Shown here: in pieces, positions 53,132 to 61,694 of the stretch
Layout: each line of letters begins with the position of its first letter
Position numbering within the stretch: position 1 is the first letter of the stretch
Assembly: GCF_947496775.1 (NCBI RefSeq)
Contig: NZ_CANMDU010000009.1
Span: 62,001-126,000 of the forward strand
Source: an uncultured Maribacter sp.
GTDB taxonomy: Bacteria > Bacteroidota > Bacteroidia > Flavobacteriales > Flavobacteriaceae
Reading direction: 5' to 3'
DNA: 64,000 nt
The notes under the pieces: generated by a model
Told to the model about the DNA's origin: nothing
Databases searched by the model: none
What the model saw: the letters and a program-made list of their open reading frames with translations, nothing else
Made by a program: the position numbers and the translations under genes

Positions 53132-53472
53132 TGTCAAAATTACATACATCAGAAATAACTCTTAAAGTTGGGTTAGATGAGAATCGTGTACCAGAAAAGT
53201 TACAATGGTCAGCTGAAGATGGAGGGGTGGAGAACGAAGAAATTAAGGCAATGTTACTCTCTGTTTGGGATAATAAAAATCAAGAGTCTTTAAAAATTGA
53301 TTTATGGACAAAAGATATGCCTGTGGATGAGATGAAGGTATTTTTTCACCAAACTCTTGTGGCTATGTCCGATACGTTTATGAAAGCAACTCAAGACGAA
53401 AAGATGACCGCTACAATGAAGGACTTTTGCGATTATTTTGCAGAAAAGTTAGAGTTAAAGAAAGGAAAATAA
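53131..53472 (+). CDS. gldC: Gliding motility protein GldC
   Basis: A 113-residue cytoplasmic-type protein of the GldC family (SEITLKVGLDENRVPEKLQWSA near the start, DLWTKDMPVDEMKVFFHQTL in the middle). GldC enhances gliding in F. johnsoniae and always lies beside gldB. The start codon overlaps the gldB stop by one base, so expression is coupled. A strong bidirectional terminator follows. Confidence 0.92.
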   Translation: MSKLHTSEITLKVGLDENRVPEKLQWSAEDGGVENEEIKAMLLSVWDNKNQESLKIDLWTKDMPVDEMKVFFHQTLVAMSDTFMKATQDEKMTATMKDFCDYFAEKLELKKGK

Positions 53473-53487
53473 TTAGATTAGATTAAT

Positions 53488-53520
53488 AAAAAAATAACCG
53501 CTATAAGCGGTTATTTTTTT
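53488..53520. terminator. Bidirectional terminator after gldC
   Basis: AAAAAAATAACCGCT pairs perfectly with AGCGGTTATTTTTTT around ATA. It lies between convergent gldC and the universal stress gene. Confidence 0.9.
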
Positions 53521-53527
53521 ATTTTAC

Positions 53528-54307
53528 TTAGTTTATAGCTAATAGTGGTGCTTTGGATTGTAGTGTAAGAGCTTCGGTTAATTTGCCTTTTGAGTGGGTG
53601 TTATTCTCTTGGTTACTTGGTAGAATAGATATAAGGTCTATTGCTTTTTCAGAAACGTAATTAGATATGCCTTCTACCACATCTTTATTTTCTATAAACA
53701 TATGGTCTTGGTAAAATGACTCAAGGTAGTATTCTAATAAGTTTTCATTTTTTTCATCTGTAGAAGAATAACCATACATTCCTGGTTCGTTTTCTATAGT
53801 TAAAACATGAACTTTAGCATTGAATTTACGAGCAACATCTAAAAGGGTACTTAGTGCCTGTTTATTGTTAATTTCGTCTTTTCCTAAAACAAGAGCTATG
53901 TTTTTTAATTGAAAATCTTCAATAGTGTTAGGAACAACTAAAACGGGGCAATTTGCTGCTTTTACTAATTCTGAAGTATTACTTTTTGTAATAGAAGACT
54001 TGCTGGGAGCGGAAGTACCCATAATGATTAAGTCTATTTGTCGACTTTTTTGTACCTCTAATACAGAATCGGTTATAGATCCATTCTTGTTTATTAATTC
54101 TATCGGAGAACGTAGTGTTTTTGAGTGTTTTAGTTTTATTTCTTCAAACCTTGCATTTATGCTATCGGACTCGCTGGATTCGGAAATATGTACTAGTATT
54201 AATCTCATATTGGTTTTTAGCCCAATAAAATCCACAGCATAATCCAAAGCTTTTTCAGCTAAAGGAGAAAAATCAAAAGGTACTAATAGGGTTGAGATTT
54301 TGTCCAT
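53528..54307 (-). CDS. Universal stress protein (tandem Usp domains)
   Basis: A 259-residue protein made of two Usp domains (about 1-127 and 130-259). The first opens STLLVPFDFSPLAEKALDYAVDF and closes CPVLVVPN. The ATP-binding G-x2-G-x9-G(S/T) motif is degenerate: MGTSAPSKSSITKSNTSEL has lost the second glycine, so ATP binding is doubtful. It probably has a role in stress or anaerobic survival. The promoter region has a candidate class-II operator (listed separately). Confidence 0.88.
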   Translation of the reverse strand: MDKISTLLVPFDFSPLAEKALDYAVDFIGLKTNMRLILVHISESSESDSINARFEEIKLKHSKTLRSPIELINKNGSITDSVLEVQKSRQIDLIIMGTSAPSKSSITKSNTSELVKAANCPVLVVPNTIEDFQLKNIALVLGKDEINNKQALSTLLDVARKFNAKVHVLTIENEPGMYGYSSTDEKNENLLEYYLESFYQDHMFIENKDVVEGISNYVSEKAIDLISILPSNQENNTHSKGKLTEALTLQSKAPLLAIN

Positions 54308-54333
54308 GATATAAAGTTTGTTGTTTCTAATGT

Positions 54334-54381
54334 CAAAGCTAGTACCCGCCTTCGATGAAAAATATGACGCTTATCATATTT
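54334..54381 (-). promoter_or_regulatory. Promoter and CRP/FNR-like operator of the universal stress protein gene
   Basis: On the minus strand a perfect -7 box TAGCTTTG lies at 54334-54341. Upstream, AAATATGA-N6-TCATATTT (54360-54381) is a perfect 8-bp-arm palindrome whose centre lies about 42 bp from the predicted transcription start. That is the class-II position used by CRP/FNR activators, and the -33 TTG is lacking. The identity of the regulator is inferred. Confidence 0.5.
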
Positions 54382-54500
54382 CGTTTTTTTTATGATTGGA
54401 CAAACAAAAAACAAAGAGAATGTTGTAAAATTGTCTCTTGTTGTGTAAGTTTTACGGTATAGGGGCGATTAATATTGTAGCCTTGTAGAAGCTATATAAT

Positions 54501-54866
54501 ATGGAAAAATTAATTTTTGTCTATAATGCGAATTCTGGATGGCATAATAGTGTTCTAGATAGTCTTCATAAAGTAGTAAGTCCTAATACCTATGCTTGTA
54601 GTTTGTGTGATGTTACGTATGGTGCTTTTTCTGAAAATGAAATATGGAAAAAATTTAGGGAAAGGAGTACTGTAAAAATGGAATTTTTGCATAAAGATGA
54701 ATTTGTGAAAAAATATAAAGTCCCTAAAGTAAATGTGTACGACTATCCGGTAATATTAAAAAGTGTAAATGGAGAGTTGGAGTCTTTTGTTAATGCAAGC
54801 GAAATAAATGACTTAAAAAAAGCACAAGATTTAATTAATGTGCTACAAGCTAAATTTTTAAACTAA
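54501..54866 (+). CDS. Conserved-looking hypothetical protein
   Basis: A 121-residue soluble protein beginning [25 protein letters not shown] short CxxC (CSLCDVTYG, near 33-41) and the opening YNANSG look like family motifs, and the chain is alpha-beta with no membrane segment. I recall similar small proteins in Flavobacteria but not their function. It ends within the engB gene: the two convergent genes overlap by 9 bp at 54858-54866. Confidence 0.7.
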   Translation: MEKLIFVYNANSGWHNSVLDSLHKVVSPNTYACSLCDVTYGAFSENEIWKKFRERSTVKMEFLHKDEFVKKYKVPKVNVYDYPVILKSVNGELESFVNASEINDLKKAQDLINVLQAKFLN

Positions 54867-55484
54867 GTTTTCTTTCTTGTTTTTAAAGTAATCAAAGTTT
54901 ATATTTTCTATAAAATAAAGAACTTCGTCTCTGCCTAATCTTTTGCTAGATGAGGTTACAAAATGCATGGGAGCTTCTTCCCAAATATCCTCTAATAATA
55001 TTTTTAAATACTGATTTACTTGTTTTTCTATAGCTTTTGGTTTCAGCTTGTCTGCCTTCGTGAATATAATACAAAAGGGAATACCGTTTTCGCCCATCCA
55101 TTGCATAAATTCCATATCTATTTTTTGTGGGCTATGTCTTATATCTACTAAAACAAAAGAACAAACGAGTTGTTCTCTTTGCGTAAAATAATTAGTAATA
55201 TACTTTTGAAAAGTATTTTTTTCTTTTTTAGAAACTCTGGCGTAGCCATATCCGGGTAAATCTACCAAAAACCAGTTTTCGTTTATTTTAAAATGATTAA
55301 TTAACTGTGTTTTTCCTGGTCTTCCGGAAGTTTTTGCAAGACTTTTTCGTTCCGTTAACATATTAATTAACGAAGATTTTCCAACATTAGACCTACCGAT
55401 AAAGGCGTATTCTGGCAAAGGTTCTTTGGGACACCTAGAAACATCTGTGTTGCTAATTACAAAGTCTGCAGACTTTATTTTCAT
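54858..55484 (-). CDS. engB: Ribosome-biogenesis GTP-binding protein EngB/YsxC
   Basis: An essential GTPase of 208 residues required for assembly of the large ribosomal subunit. G1 GRSNVGKSS is at 30-38, G3 DLPGYG, G4 TKADK ([10 protein letters not shown]), and SSSK is the G5-like segment. Its end overlaps the convergent hypothetical gene by 9 bp. It begins 10 bp after the end of the upstream hydrolase gene on the same strand, so both are probably one transcript. Confidence 0.95.
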   Translation of the reverse strand: MKIKSADFVISNTDVSRCPKEPLPEYAFIGRSNVGKSSLINMLTERKSLAKTSGRPGKTQLINHFKINENWFLVDLPGYGYARVSKKEKNTFQKYITNYFTQREQLVCSFVLVDIRHSPQKIDMEFMQWMGENGIPFCIIFTKADKLKPKAIEKQVNQYLKILLEDIWEEAPMHFVTSSSKRLGRDEVLYFIENINFDYFKNKKENLV

Positions 55485-55494
55485 TGAAAAATAT

Positions 55495-56259
55495 TTAGAA
55501 ATTTCTTTTTTCTAACCAGGAATCTAAAATAGTGTTGAATTCATCTGGGTGTTCCATCATAGGTGCGTGCCCGCATTTTTCTATCCAAAATAAATCAGAA
55601 TCAGGTAATAGTTCGTGAAACTCATTAGCTACATTAGGCGGGGTAACATTGTCATTTTCTCCCCAAATAATGCAAACAGGAGTATTCATTTTTGGTAAAT
55701 CTTTAGCCATATTGTGTCTAATAGCACTTTTGGCTATTGCTAAAGTTTTTACCAATTTTATTCGATTGTTTACAGTGCTGAATACTTCATCAACTATTTC
55801 TTTTGTAGCTACAGCGGGATCATAAAAAACATCTTGTGCTTTTTTCTTTATAAATTCATAATCTCCACGTTTTGGATACCCATCACCCATGGCGCTTTCG
55901 TATAAACCGGAGCTTCCAGTAATAACTAAAGCTTTAACATTTTGAGGATACAATTTGGTATGCAAAAGTCCAATGTGTCCTCCTAGTGAGTTCCCTAAAA
56001 GAATAACATCTTTTAATCCTTTAAATTTTATAAAATTATCCAGGTATTTTGCAAAATTCTTAACAGTGGTCTTGATTAGGGGCATGTCATAAATTGGCAA
56101 TTCAGGAACTAATACTTTATATCCTTTTTCAGGAAAATATTCTGTAACTCCTTGAAAGTTGCTTAAACCGCCCATTAGACCATGTAGTATGATAATTGCA
56201 GTGCCTTCCCCTTTTTCTATATACCTGTATTTTCCTTCAGTAATTATTTCTTCTTCCAT
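55495..56259 (-). CDS. Alpha/beta-fold hydrolase
   Basis: A 254-residue hydrolase with the family triad: nucleophile S91 in GNSLGGHIG, Asp in [12 protein letters not shown], His in [12 protein letters not shown]. An oxyanion-hole sequence HGLMGG occurs near residues 26-31. It is a MhpC/BioH-like enzyme; substrate cannot be assigned. It lies upstream of engB on the minus strand, divergent from the dcw cluster. Confidence 0.88.
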   Translation of the reverse strand: MEEEIITEGKYRYIEKGEGTAIIILHGLMGGLSNFQGVTEYFPEKGYKVLVPELPIYDMPLIKTTVKNFAKYLDNFIKFKGLKDVILLGNSLGGHIGLLHTKLYPQNVKALVITGSSGLYESAMGDGYPKRGDYEFIKKKAQDVFYDPAVATKEIVDEVFSTVNNRIKLVKTLAIAKSAIRHNMAKDLPKMNTPVCIIWGENDNVTPPNVANEFHELLPDSDLFWIEKCGHAPMMEHPDEFNTILDSWLEKRNF

Positions 56260-56451
56260 TAAGGATGCTTCTGGTCTTAAGTGACAAATATAGGCAAATA
56301 TATAGAAAAGCTAATTACGCTCTTGTGCATATTAAAACTTAAATGTCGCGTATGTAAAGTATAAAATTAAAGAAATTATTTATTTAAAAAGAATCGATTT
56401 TCTTGTTTTTGAGCTCTAATGAATGAAAAATAACTAGAATTTATTAACAAA

Positions 56452-56495
56452 GTGGTATTTTGTGGTAAATAGTGGTAATAAAATATATATATTTG
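56452..56495 (+). promoter_or_regulatory. MraZ operator and dcw promoter
   Basis: GTGGT is repeated three times at exactly 10-bp intervals (56452, 56462 and 56472; each is GTGGTA plus AT-rich bases). This has the same geometry as the TGGGA repeats bound by MraZ in other bacteria. An exact -7 box TATATTTG at 56488-56495 follows 11 bp after the last repeat, and the repeats cover the -33 region. It is a strong candidate for MraZ autoregulation; the predicted leader is about 19 nt. Confidence 0.7.
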
Positions 56496-56520
56496 AGTTG
56501 TAAAAGGTAAATACAAGACT

Positions 56521-56994
56521 TTGGATATTTTTTTCTTTGGGGTTTTTAATTGTAAAGCAGATGCTAAGGGCAGGGTAATGTTACCTGTGAGCCTAAGGAA
56601 TCAGATTGCGCCTGTATTGAATAATGGTTTTGTAATTAAACGATCTTACTATGAGGATTGTTTAGAGTTGTATCCTATGAACGAGTGGAATACGGTAATG
56701 CGAGAGCTTAATGAATTAAGTAGGTACGAAGAGGAGAATATTGATTTTATAAGAAAATACACAGCTAGTCTAAGGCAAGTGGAAATTGATGCTAATGGTA
56801 GGTTGTTAATTCCTAAAGATGTTATTACGGCAGTAGGTATTACAAAAAACGTTGTGTTAGCGCCTATAGGAAAACGTATTGAGATTTGGGATAAAGACCT
56901 TTATGATGCTAGAATTTCAGCTTCGAAAGAAGAGAAGGTGAGTCTTGCGAGAAAAGTACGAAACACAGATAAATCTACTAATGAGTTATCATAA
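56521..56994 (+). CDS. mraZ: Transcriptional regulator MraZ
   Basis: A 157-residue MraZ protein with two AbrB-like SpoVT motifs: GVFNCKADAKGRVMLPVSLR near residues 7-26 and ASLRQVEIDANGRLLIPKDV around 83-102. The start is TTG at 56521, which leaves six residues before the first motif; no ATG is better. It is first in the dcw operon and lies 25 bp after a TAnnTTTG promoter with three 10-bp-spaced GTGGT repeats. Its end overlaps rsmH by 14 bp. Confidence 0.94.
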   Translation: MDIFFFGVFNCKADAKGRVMLPVSLRNQIAPVLNNGFVIKRSYYEDCLELYPMNEWNTVMRELNELSRYEEENIDFIRKYTASLRQVEIDANGRLLIPKDVITAVGITKNVVLAPIGKRIEIWDKDLYDARISASKEEKVSLARKVRNTDKSTNELS

Positions 56995-57877
56995 TCCAGT
57001 ATTGCTAAAGGATTCCGTTGATGGATTAGCTGTAAAAGAAGATGGTGTCTATGTAGATGTAACTTTTGGTGGCGGCGGACATTCTCGTGAGATATTGAGT
57101 AGATTAGGTAGTGAGGGTAGGTTGTTTGCTTTTGATCAAGATGAAGATGCTTTGGCTAATGCGATAGATGATGAAAGGTTTACGTTAATTAATGAGAATT
57201 TTAGGTATATAAGACAGTTTTTAAAGTTCTATGGTGTTCGGAAGGTAGATGGGATTTTGGCAGATTTTGGTGTTTCTTCTCATCAATTTGATAAAGCGGA
57301 AAGAGGTTTTTCGACTCGTTTTGATGCAGATTTGGATATGCGGATGAGTAAAAAAAATACTATTTCAGCTTATAGTGTAGTTAACGAGTATGTGTTTGAT
57401 GATTTGAGGAGAGTTTTGTTTCAATATGGCGATTTGCGAAATGCAAATGCCATGGCAAATAAAATTATAGAGAAGAGATCGGAGAGTGAGATAAGAACAA
57501 CGGAAGAGTTAAAGGAGGTTTTGAGGTCTTTTTTGCCAAAACATAAAGAACATAAAATACTAGCGCAGATATATCAGGCAATTAGAATTGAGGTAAATCA
57601 AGAAGTGCAGGTTTTGGAGGAATTTTTATTGCAAACACCAGATTTGCTTCATAAAGCAGGTAGGTTAAGCGCAATAAGTTATCATTCCTTAGAAGATAGA
57701 TTGGTGAAGAGATTTATAAGAGCTGGACAATTTGAGGGAGAGCCAGAAAAAGATTTTTACGGTAACATAGATGTGCCTTTTAAAAAGGTGGGTGGGTTAA
57801 TAGTTCCGTCAAGAGAAGAAATTAAAGAGAATAATAGAGCAAGGAGTGCTAAACTTAGAATAGCGGCTAAAATATGA
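56981..57877 (+). CDS. rsmH: 16S rRNA (cytosine1402-N4)-methyltransferase
   Basis: A 298-residue methyltransferase starting at the ATG at 56981 (MSYHNPVLLKDSVDGL); an upstream TTG is not supported. The SAM-binding region DVTFGGGGHSREIL and the block ISYHSLEDRLVKRF are typical. It methylates C1402 in 16S rRNA. It overlaps mraZ by 14 bp and ftsL by 4 bp. Confidence 0.95.
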   Translation: MSYHNPVLLKDSVDGLAVKEDGVYVDVTFGGGGHSREILSRLGSEGRLFAFDQDEDALANAIDDERFTLINENFRYIRQFLKFYGVRKVDGILADFGVSSHQFDKAERGFSTRFDADLDMRMSKKNTISAYSVVNEYVFDDLRRVLFQYGDLRNANAMANKIIEKRSESEIRTTEELKEVLRSFLPKHKEHKILAQIYQAIRIEVNQEVQVLEEFLLQTPDLLHKAGRLSAISYHSLEDRLVKRFIRAGQFEGEPEKDFYGNIDVPFKKVGGLIVPSREEIKENNRARSAKLRIAAKI

Positions 57878-58209
57878 AAATGAAAAAAGGCTTATTAGAT
57901 ATCCTAAAGGGGAAATTCCTAGTAAGTGGAGATGCCCCAAAAAATTGGCTCTTCATCATTTTTGCTTCGTTTTTGGCTACAGTAATGATAGGTAGTTCAC
58001 ATAGCGCAGATACCAAGGTGCATAAAATAGCAGCATTAAATGAGCAAGTACGCGAGCTAAGAAGTGAGTTTGTGGATGTACGTTCCGACGTTCAAAGGTT
58101 AAAGTTAGAATCTAAAATAACAGAAATACTGGCGGAAGAAGATTTGTATCCATCAGAAACGCCGCCAAAAAAAATAAGAGTTAAATCGAACATCAATAAA
58201 AATCTCTAG
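57874..58209 (+). CDS. ftsL: Cell-division protein FtsL-like
   Basis: A 111-residue bitopic membrane protein with a single membrane segment (about 24-42, WLFIIFASFLATVMIG) and a periplasmic coiled coil (VHKIAALNEQVRELRSE). Sequence similarity to FtsL is weak in any lineage, but topology, length and position between rsmH and ftsI identify it. The start overlaps rsmH by 4 bp (ATGA), and ftsI starts on the base after its stop. Confidence 0.85.
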   Translation: MKMKKGLLDILKGKFLVSGDAPKNWLFIIFASFLATVMIGSSHSADTKVHKIAALNEQVRELRSEFVDVRSDVQRLKLESKITEILAEEDLYPSETPPKKIRVKSNINKNL

Positions 58210-60219
58210 ATGCCTACCACGGACAAAGGAATTTTAACTAGACTATATGTTGTTGCAGGAGCATTTTTTGTTTTTGCAGGAATTGTTATGTTTAAGATGG
58301 TGAGTATTCAAATGGTGCACGGAGATAAGTATAAAGATATTGCGGATAAGCGGACCTCGAAAATGTTTACTATAGCTCCTAATCGTGGAAACTTGTATTC
58401 TGATGATGGTAGCCTTTTGGCAACTTCGGTATCTAGATATACTATTCGTTTCGATGCCGTTACTGTAAAGGAGAAGACTTTTAATGAAAACGTAAAGCCA
58501 TTAGCAGCAGCTCTTGCTAAGTTGTTGGGCAATACGCCATCTCATTATCAGCAAATATTACGTAAGGCAAAGGCAAATAAAAATAGGTACACCTTGTTGG
58601 CAAGGAACCTGGATTATTCCGATTATATGGAAGTGAAAAATTTTCCTTTGTTAAAATTAGGTCCATATAAAGGTGGGATAATAGTAGAGCAGAAAACGGT
58701 AAGAGAACACCCGCTAGGTAAAATCGCGGAGCGAAGTGTTGGGTATGAGCGTGTAGATGAAAATGGATACTATACGAGGGTAGGTTTAGAAGGCGCTTTT
58801 GGTCAGTATTTAGGAGGGGTAGAAGGTAAGCGTTTAAAGCAAAAAATAGCCAAAGGACAATGGAAGCCTATAGGTATGGATAATATTGTAGAGCCGCAAG
58901 ATGGTTATGATGTTATCTCAACGATAGATGTAAATATTCAGGATATAGCGCATCATGCTTTACTAAAGCAATTAGATTATTACAAAGCGGATCACGGATG
59001 CGTTATTGTAATGGAGACTAAAACAGGAGAGGTAAAGGCAATTTCAAATTTAGGAAGAACCAAAGAAGGTAAATATTATGAGCGTCTTAATTATGCTATA
59101 GGAGAGTCTCATGAACCTGGTTCTACTTTTAAGTTAATGAATATTGTAGCTGCTTTAGAAGATGGTATAGTAGATACTAGTACTATAAAGGATACGGAAA
59201 AAGGAGTTTGGAAAATCTATAAACATCGTGTGAGAGATTCTCATAGAGGGGGTTACGGTAAAATTACTATGTCTAAAGCTTTTGAAGTTTCTTCTAACAC
59301 GGCATTTGCTAAAATGATTCATAATGGCTATAAAGAGGATCCAGAGAAATATGTGAATAGGTTAATGAACATGAACTTACATAAGGAATTGGGAATGCCT
59401 ATTAAAGGAGAAGGAAAACCTGTTATACGCTATCCTGGAGACAAAGGTTGGTCTGGTCTTTCCTTGGCGCAAATGGCTTATGGTTATGAAGTTGCGGTAA
59501 CACCAATGCAAACCTTGGCGTTTTATAATGCTATTGCTAATGATGGTGAAATGGTGAAGCCAAGATTAATAAAAGAAGTAAAAGAATGGAATAGAACTGT
59601 AGAGGTTTTTGATAAAGAAGTTCTTAACCCGTCAATATGTTCTAAGGAAACAATTTCTAAGGTAAGGCAACTATTAAAAAATACAGTTGAGAAAAAACAT
59701 GGTACCGGACATGGGTTGTATTCGTCTAATTTTTCTATGGCAGGTAAAACAGGAACATGTCAAAAAGATTACGTTTCTAAAGATCCAGATAAATTAAAAT
59801 ACATATCCACATTTGCAGGTTACTTCCCGGCAGATAATCCTAAATATTCTTGTATTGTGGTTATTCATGAACCAGATAAAAGTGTGGGTTATTACGGGGC
59901 GGATGTTGCTGGACCTGTATTTAAATCTGTTGCTCAAAAAATTTATGCTACATCGCCAATGGTAGATGAGATTGATATGGAAAATGCTCAGGATGAAAAT
60001 TTAGAGAAAGCCTATCAACAATTTTACACCCAGGCTCAGAAAAAGCAAAGTACTGTGCCAAATGTAAAAGGGATGAGTGGAATGGATGCTGTGGCAATTT
60101 TAGAAAATTTGGGATTACGTGTAGAGGTAAAGGGGAATGGCAGAGTAAAAAAACAATCCGTATCTCATGGTACAGATATTAATAAAGTAGAACATAAAAT
60201 AGTATTGGTGCTTTCATGA
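58210..60219 (+). CDS. ftsI: Penicillin-binding protein (FtsI/PBP3 or SpoVD-type) with PASTA domain
   Basis: Septal transpeptidase of the divisome, 669 residues. N-terminal membrane anchor (about 11-30), pedestal/dimerisation domain (about 50-230) and transpeptidase with S305TFK308, S361-S-N363 and K513TGT516. A C-terminal PASTA domain follows (about 615-669, STVPNVKGMSGMDAVAIL). PASTA occurs in many Bacteroidetes FtsI proteins. It overlaps murE by 4 bp. Confidence 0.95.
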   Translation: MPTTDKGILTRLYVVAGAFFVFAGIVMFKMVSIQMVHGDKYKDIADKRTSKMFTIAPNRGNLYSDDGSLLATSVSRYTIRFDAVTVKEKTFNENVKPLAAALAKLLGNTPSHYQQILRKAKANKNRYTLLARNLDYSDYMEVKNFPLLKLGPYKGGIIVEQKTVREHPLGKIAERSVGYERVDENGYYTRVGLEGAFGQYLGGVEGKRLKQKIAKGQWKPIGMDNIVEPQDGYDVISTIDVNIQDIAHHALLKQLDYYKADHGCVIVMETKTGEVKAISNLGRTKEGKYYERLNYAIGESHEPGSTFKLMNIVAALEDGIVDTSTIKDTEKGVWKIYKHRVRDSHRGGYGKITMSKAFEVSSNTAFAKMIHNGYKEDPEKYVNRLMNMNLHKELGMPIKGEGKPVIRYPGDKGWSGLSLAQMAYGYEVAVTPMQTLAFYNAIANDGEMVKPRLIKEVKEWNRTVEVFDKEVLNPSICSKETISKVRQLLKNTVEKKHGTGHGLYSSNFSMAGKTGTCQKDYVSKDPDKLKYISTFAGYFPADNPKYSCIVVIHEPDKSVGYYGADVAGPVFKSVAQKIYATSPMVDEIDMENAQDENLEKAYQQFYTQAQKKQSTVPNVKGMSGMDAVAILENLGLRVEVKGNGRVKKQSVSHGTDINKVEHKIVLVLS

Positions 60220-61679
60220 TGTTGCTAAAAGACATATTGTTTGGGGTAAGTTTGTCTGCGGTTAGTGGAGACACTACCTGTTTGGTAAATGTGGTGTGTT
60301 TTGATTCTAGAGAAGTAAGCTTGGATGATGTTTTTGTGGCTATAAAAGGTACATTAACAGATGGTCATAAGTTTATTGAAAAGGCAATAAATTCTGGAGC
60401 TAAAGCTATTATCTGTGAAACATTACCTGAGGTTCTGGTAAATGGGGTTACTTATGTAGAGGTGGATAATGGAAATAAGGCCTTAGCAATAATGGCTTCT
60501 AATTACTACGGAACGCCTTCAAAAAATTTGAAACTTGTTGGTATAACAGGAACTAATGGAAAGACAACTATTAGTAGTTTGTTATTTCAATTGTTTAAAA
60601 AGGCAGGTTTTAAAGTAGGGTTGATATCTACCATAAAAATTATGGTAGATGATAAGAATTATGCGACAACACATACCACGCCAGATGCTTTAACTATAAA
60701 TAAGTATTTAAGTTTAATGAATGATGCTGGGGTGGAGTATTGCTTCATGGAAGTAAGCTCTCACGGTATTCATCAAAAAAGAACAGAAGGTTTAGTTTTT
60801 GAAGGAGCAATTTTCACCAATCTATCCCATGATCATTTAGATTATCATAAAACCTTTGCAGAATATAGAGATACAAAAAAAGTATTGTTCGATAATTTAG
60901 GTAAAAAAGCTTTTGCTCTAACCAATGTAGATGATAAGAATGGAGGGGTAATGCTTCAAAATACAAAAGCAAGGAAATATTCCTATGCCTTAAAGTCGTT
61001 TGCAGATTATAGAGCACAGATTCTAGAGAATCGTTTTGATGGTCAATTACTTAAGGTAAATGATCAGGAGTTATGGACAAAATTAATCGGTCATTTTAAT
61101 GCCTATAACATGCTGGCCATTTTTGCTACGGCGGAGTTATTGGGACTAGAAAATTTGGAGACACTTAGATTGTTAAGTGAGTTAGATAACGTAGATGGCA
61201 GATTTCAATATTTTATATCTAAAGAAAAAATTACGGCTATAGTGGATTATGCCCATACGCCGGACGCCTTAAAAAATGTCTTGGAGACAATTCAGACATT
61301 GAGGACTGGAAATGAAAACGTCATCACCGTTGTGGGGTGTGGTGGCGATAGAGACAAGTCTAAGCGTCCGGTAATGGGTAATATCGCAGCTGAAATGAGT
61401 AACAAAGCCATTTTTACATCAGATAACCCTAGGACAGAAGTTGCTAGTGTTATAATTGAGGAGATGGAAGCGGGCGTGGAGCCGCAAAATTTTAAAAAAA
61501 TCCTTTCTATAGAAAATCGTAAACAGGCTATAAAAACTGCTTGTCAATTTGCGGAAGCGAACGATATTATTTTGGTGGCGGGAAAAGGACATGAGACCTA
61601 TCAGGAAACCAATGGTGAAAGAGTGGATTTTGATGATTTTAAAATAGTAAAGGAGTTATTAGAAAGCTTAAATAAGTAA
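60216..61679 (+). CDS. murE: UDP-N-acetylmuramoyl-L-alanyl-D-glutamate--2,6-diaminopimelate ligase
   Basis: Adds the third amino acid to the peptidoglycan stem peptide. The ATP-binding motif GITGTNGKTT is at 109-118, and D403-N-P-R406 is the motif typical of meso-diaminopimelate-adding enzymes. It has 487 residues, the usual length. It overlaps ftsI by 4 bp and precedes mraY by 15 bp. Confidence 0.95.
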   Translation: MMLLKDILFGVSLSAVSGDTTCLVNVVCFDSREVSLDDVFVAIKGTLTDGHKFIEKAINSGAKAIICETLPEVLVNGVTYVEVDNGNKALAIMASNYYGTPSKNLKLVGITGTNGKTTISSLLFQLFKKAGFKVGLISTIKIMVDDKNYATTHTTPDALTINKYLSLMNDAGVEYCFMEVSSHGIHQKRTEGLVFEGAIFTNLSHDHLDYHKTFAEYRDTKKVLFDNLGKKAFALTNVDDKNGGVMLQNTKARKYSYALKSFADYRAQILENRFDGQLLKVNDQELWTKLIGHFNAYNMLAIFATAELLGLENLETLRLLSELDNVDGRFQYFISKEKITAIVDYAHTPDALKNVLETIQTLRTGNENVITVVGCGGDRDKSKRPVMGNIAAEMSNKAIFTSDNPRTEVASVIIEEMEAGVEPQNFKKILSIENRKQAIKTACQFAEANDIILVAGKGHETYQETNGERVDFDDFKIVKELLESLNK

Positions 61680-61694
61680 AAGAATAATAAAAGA

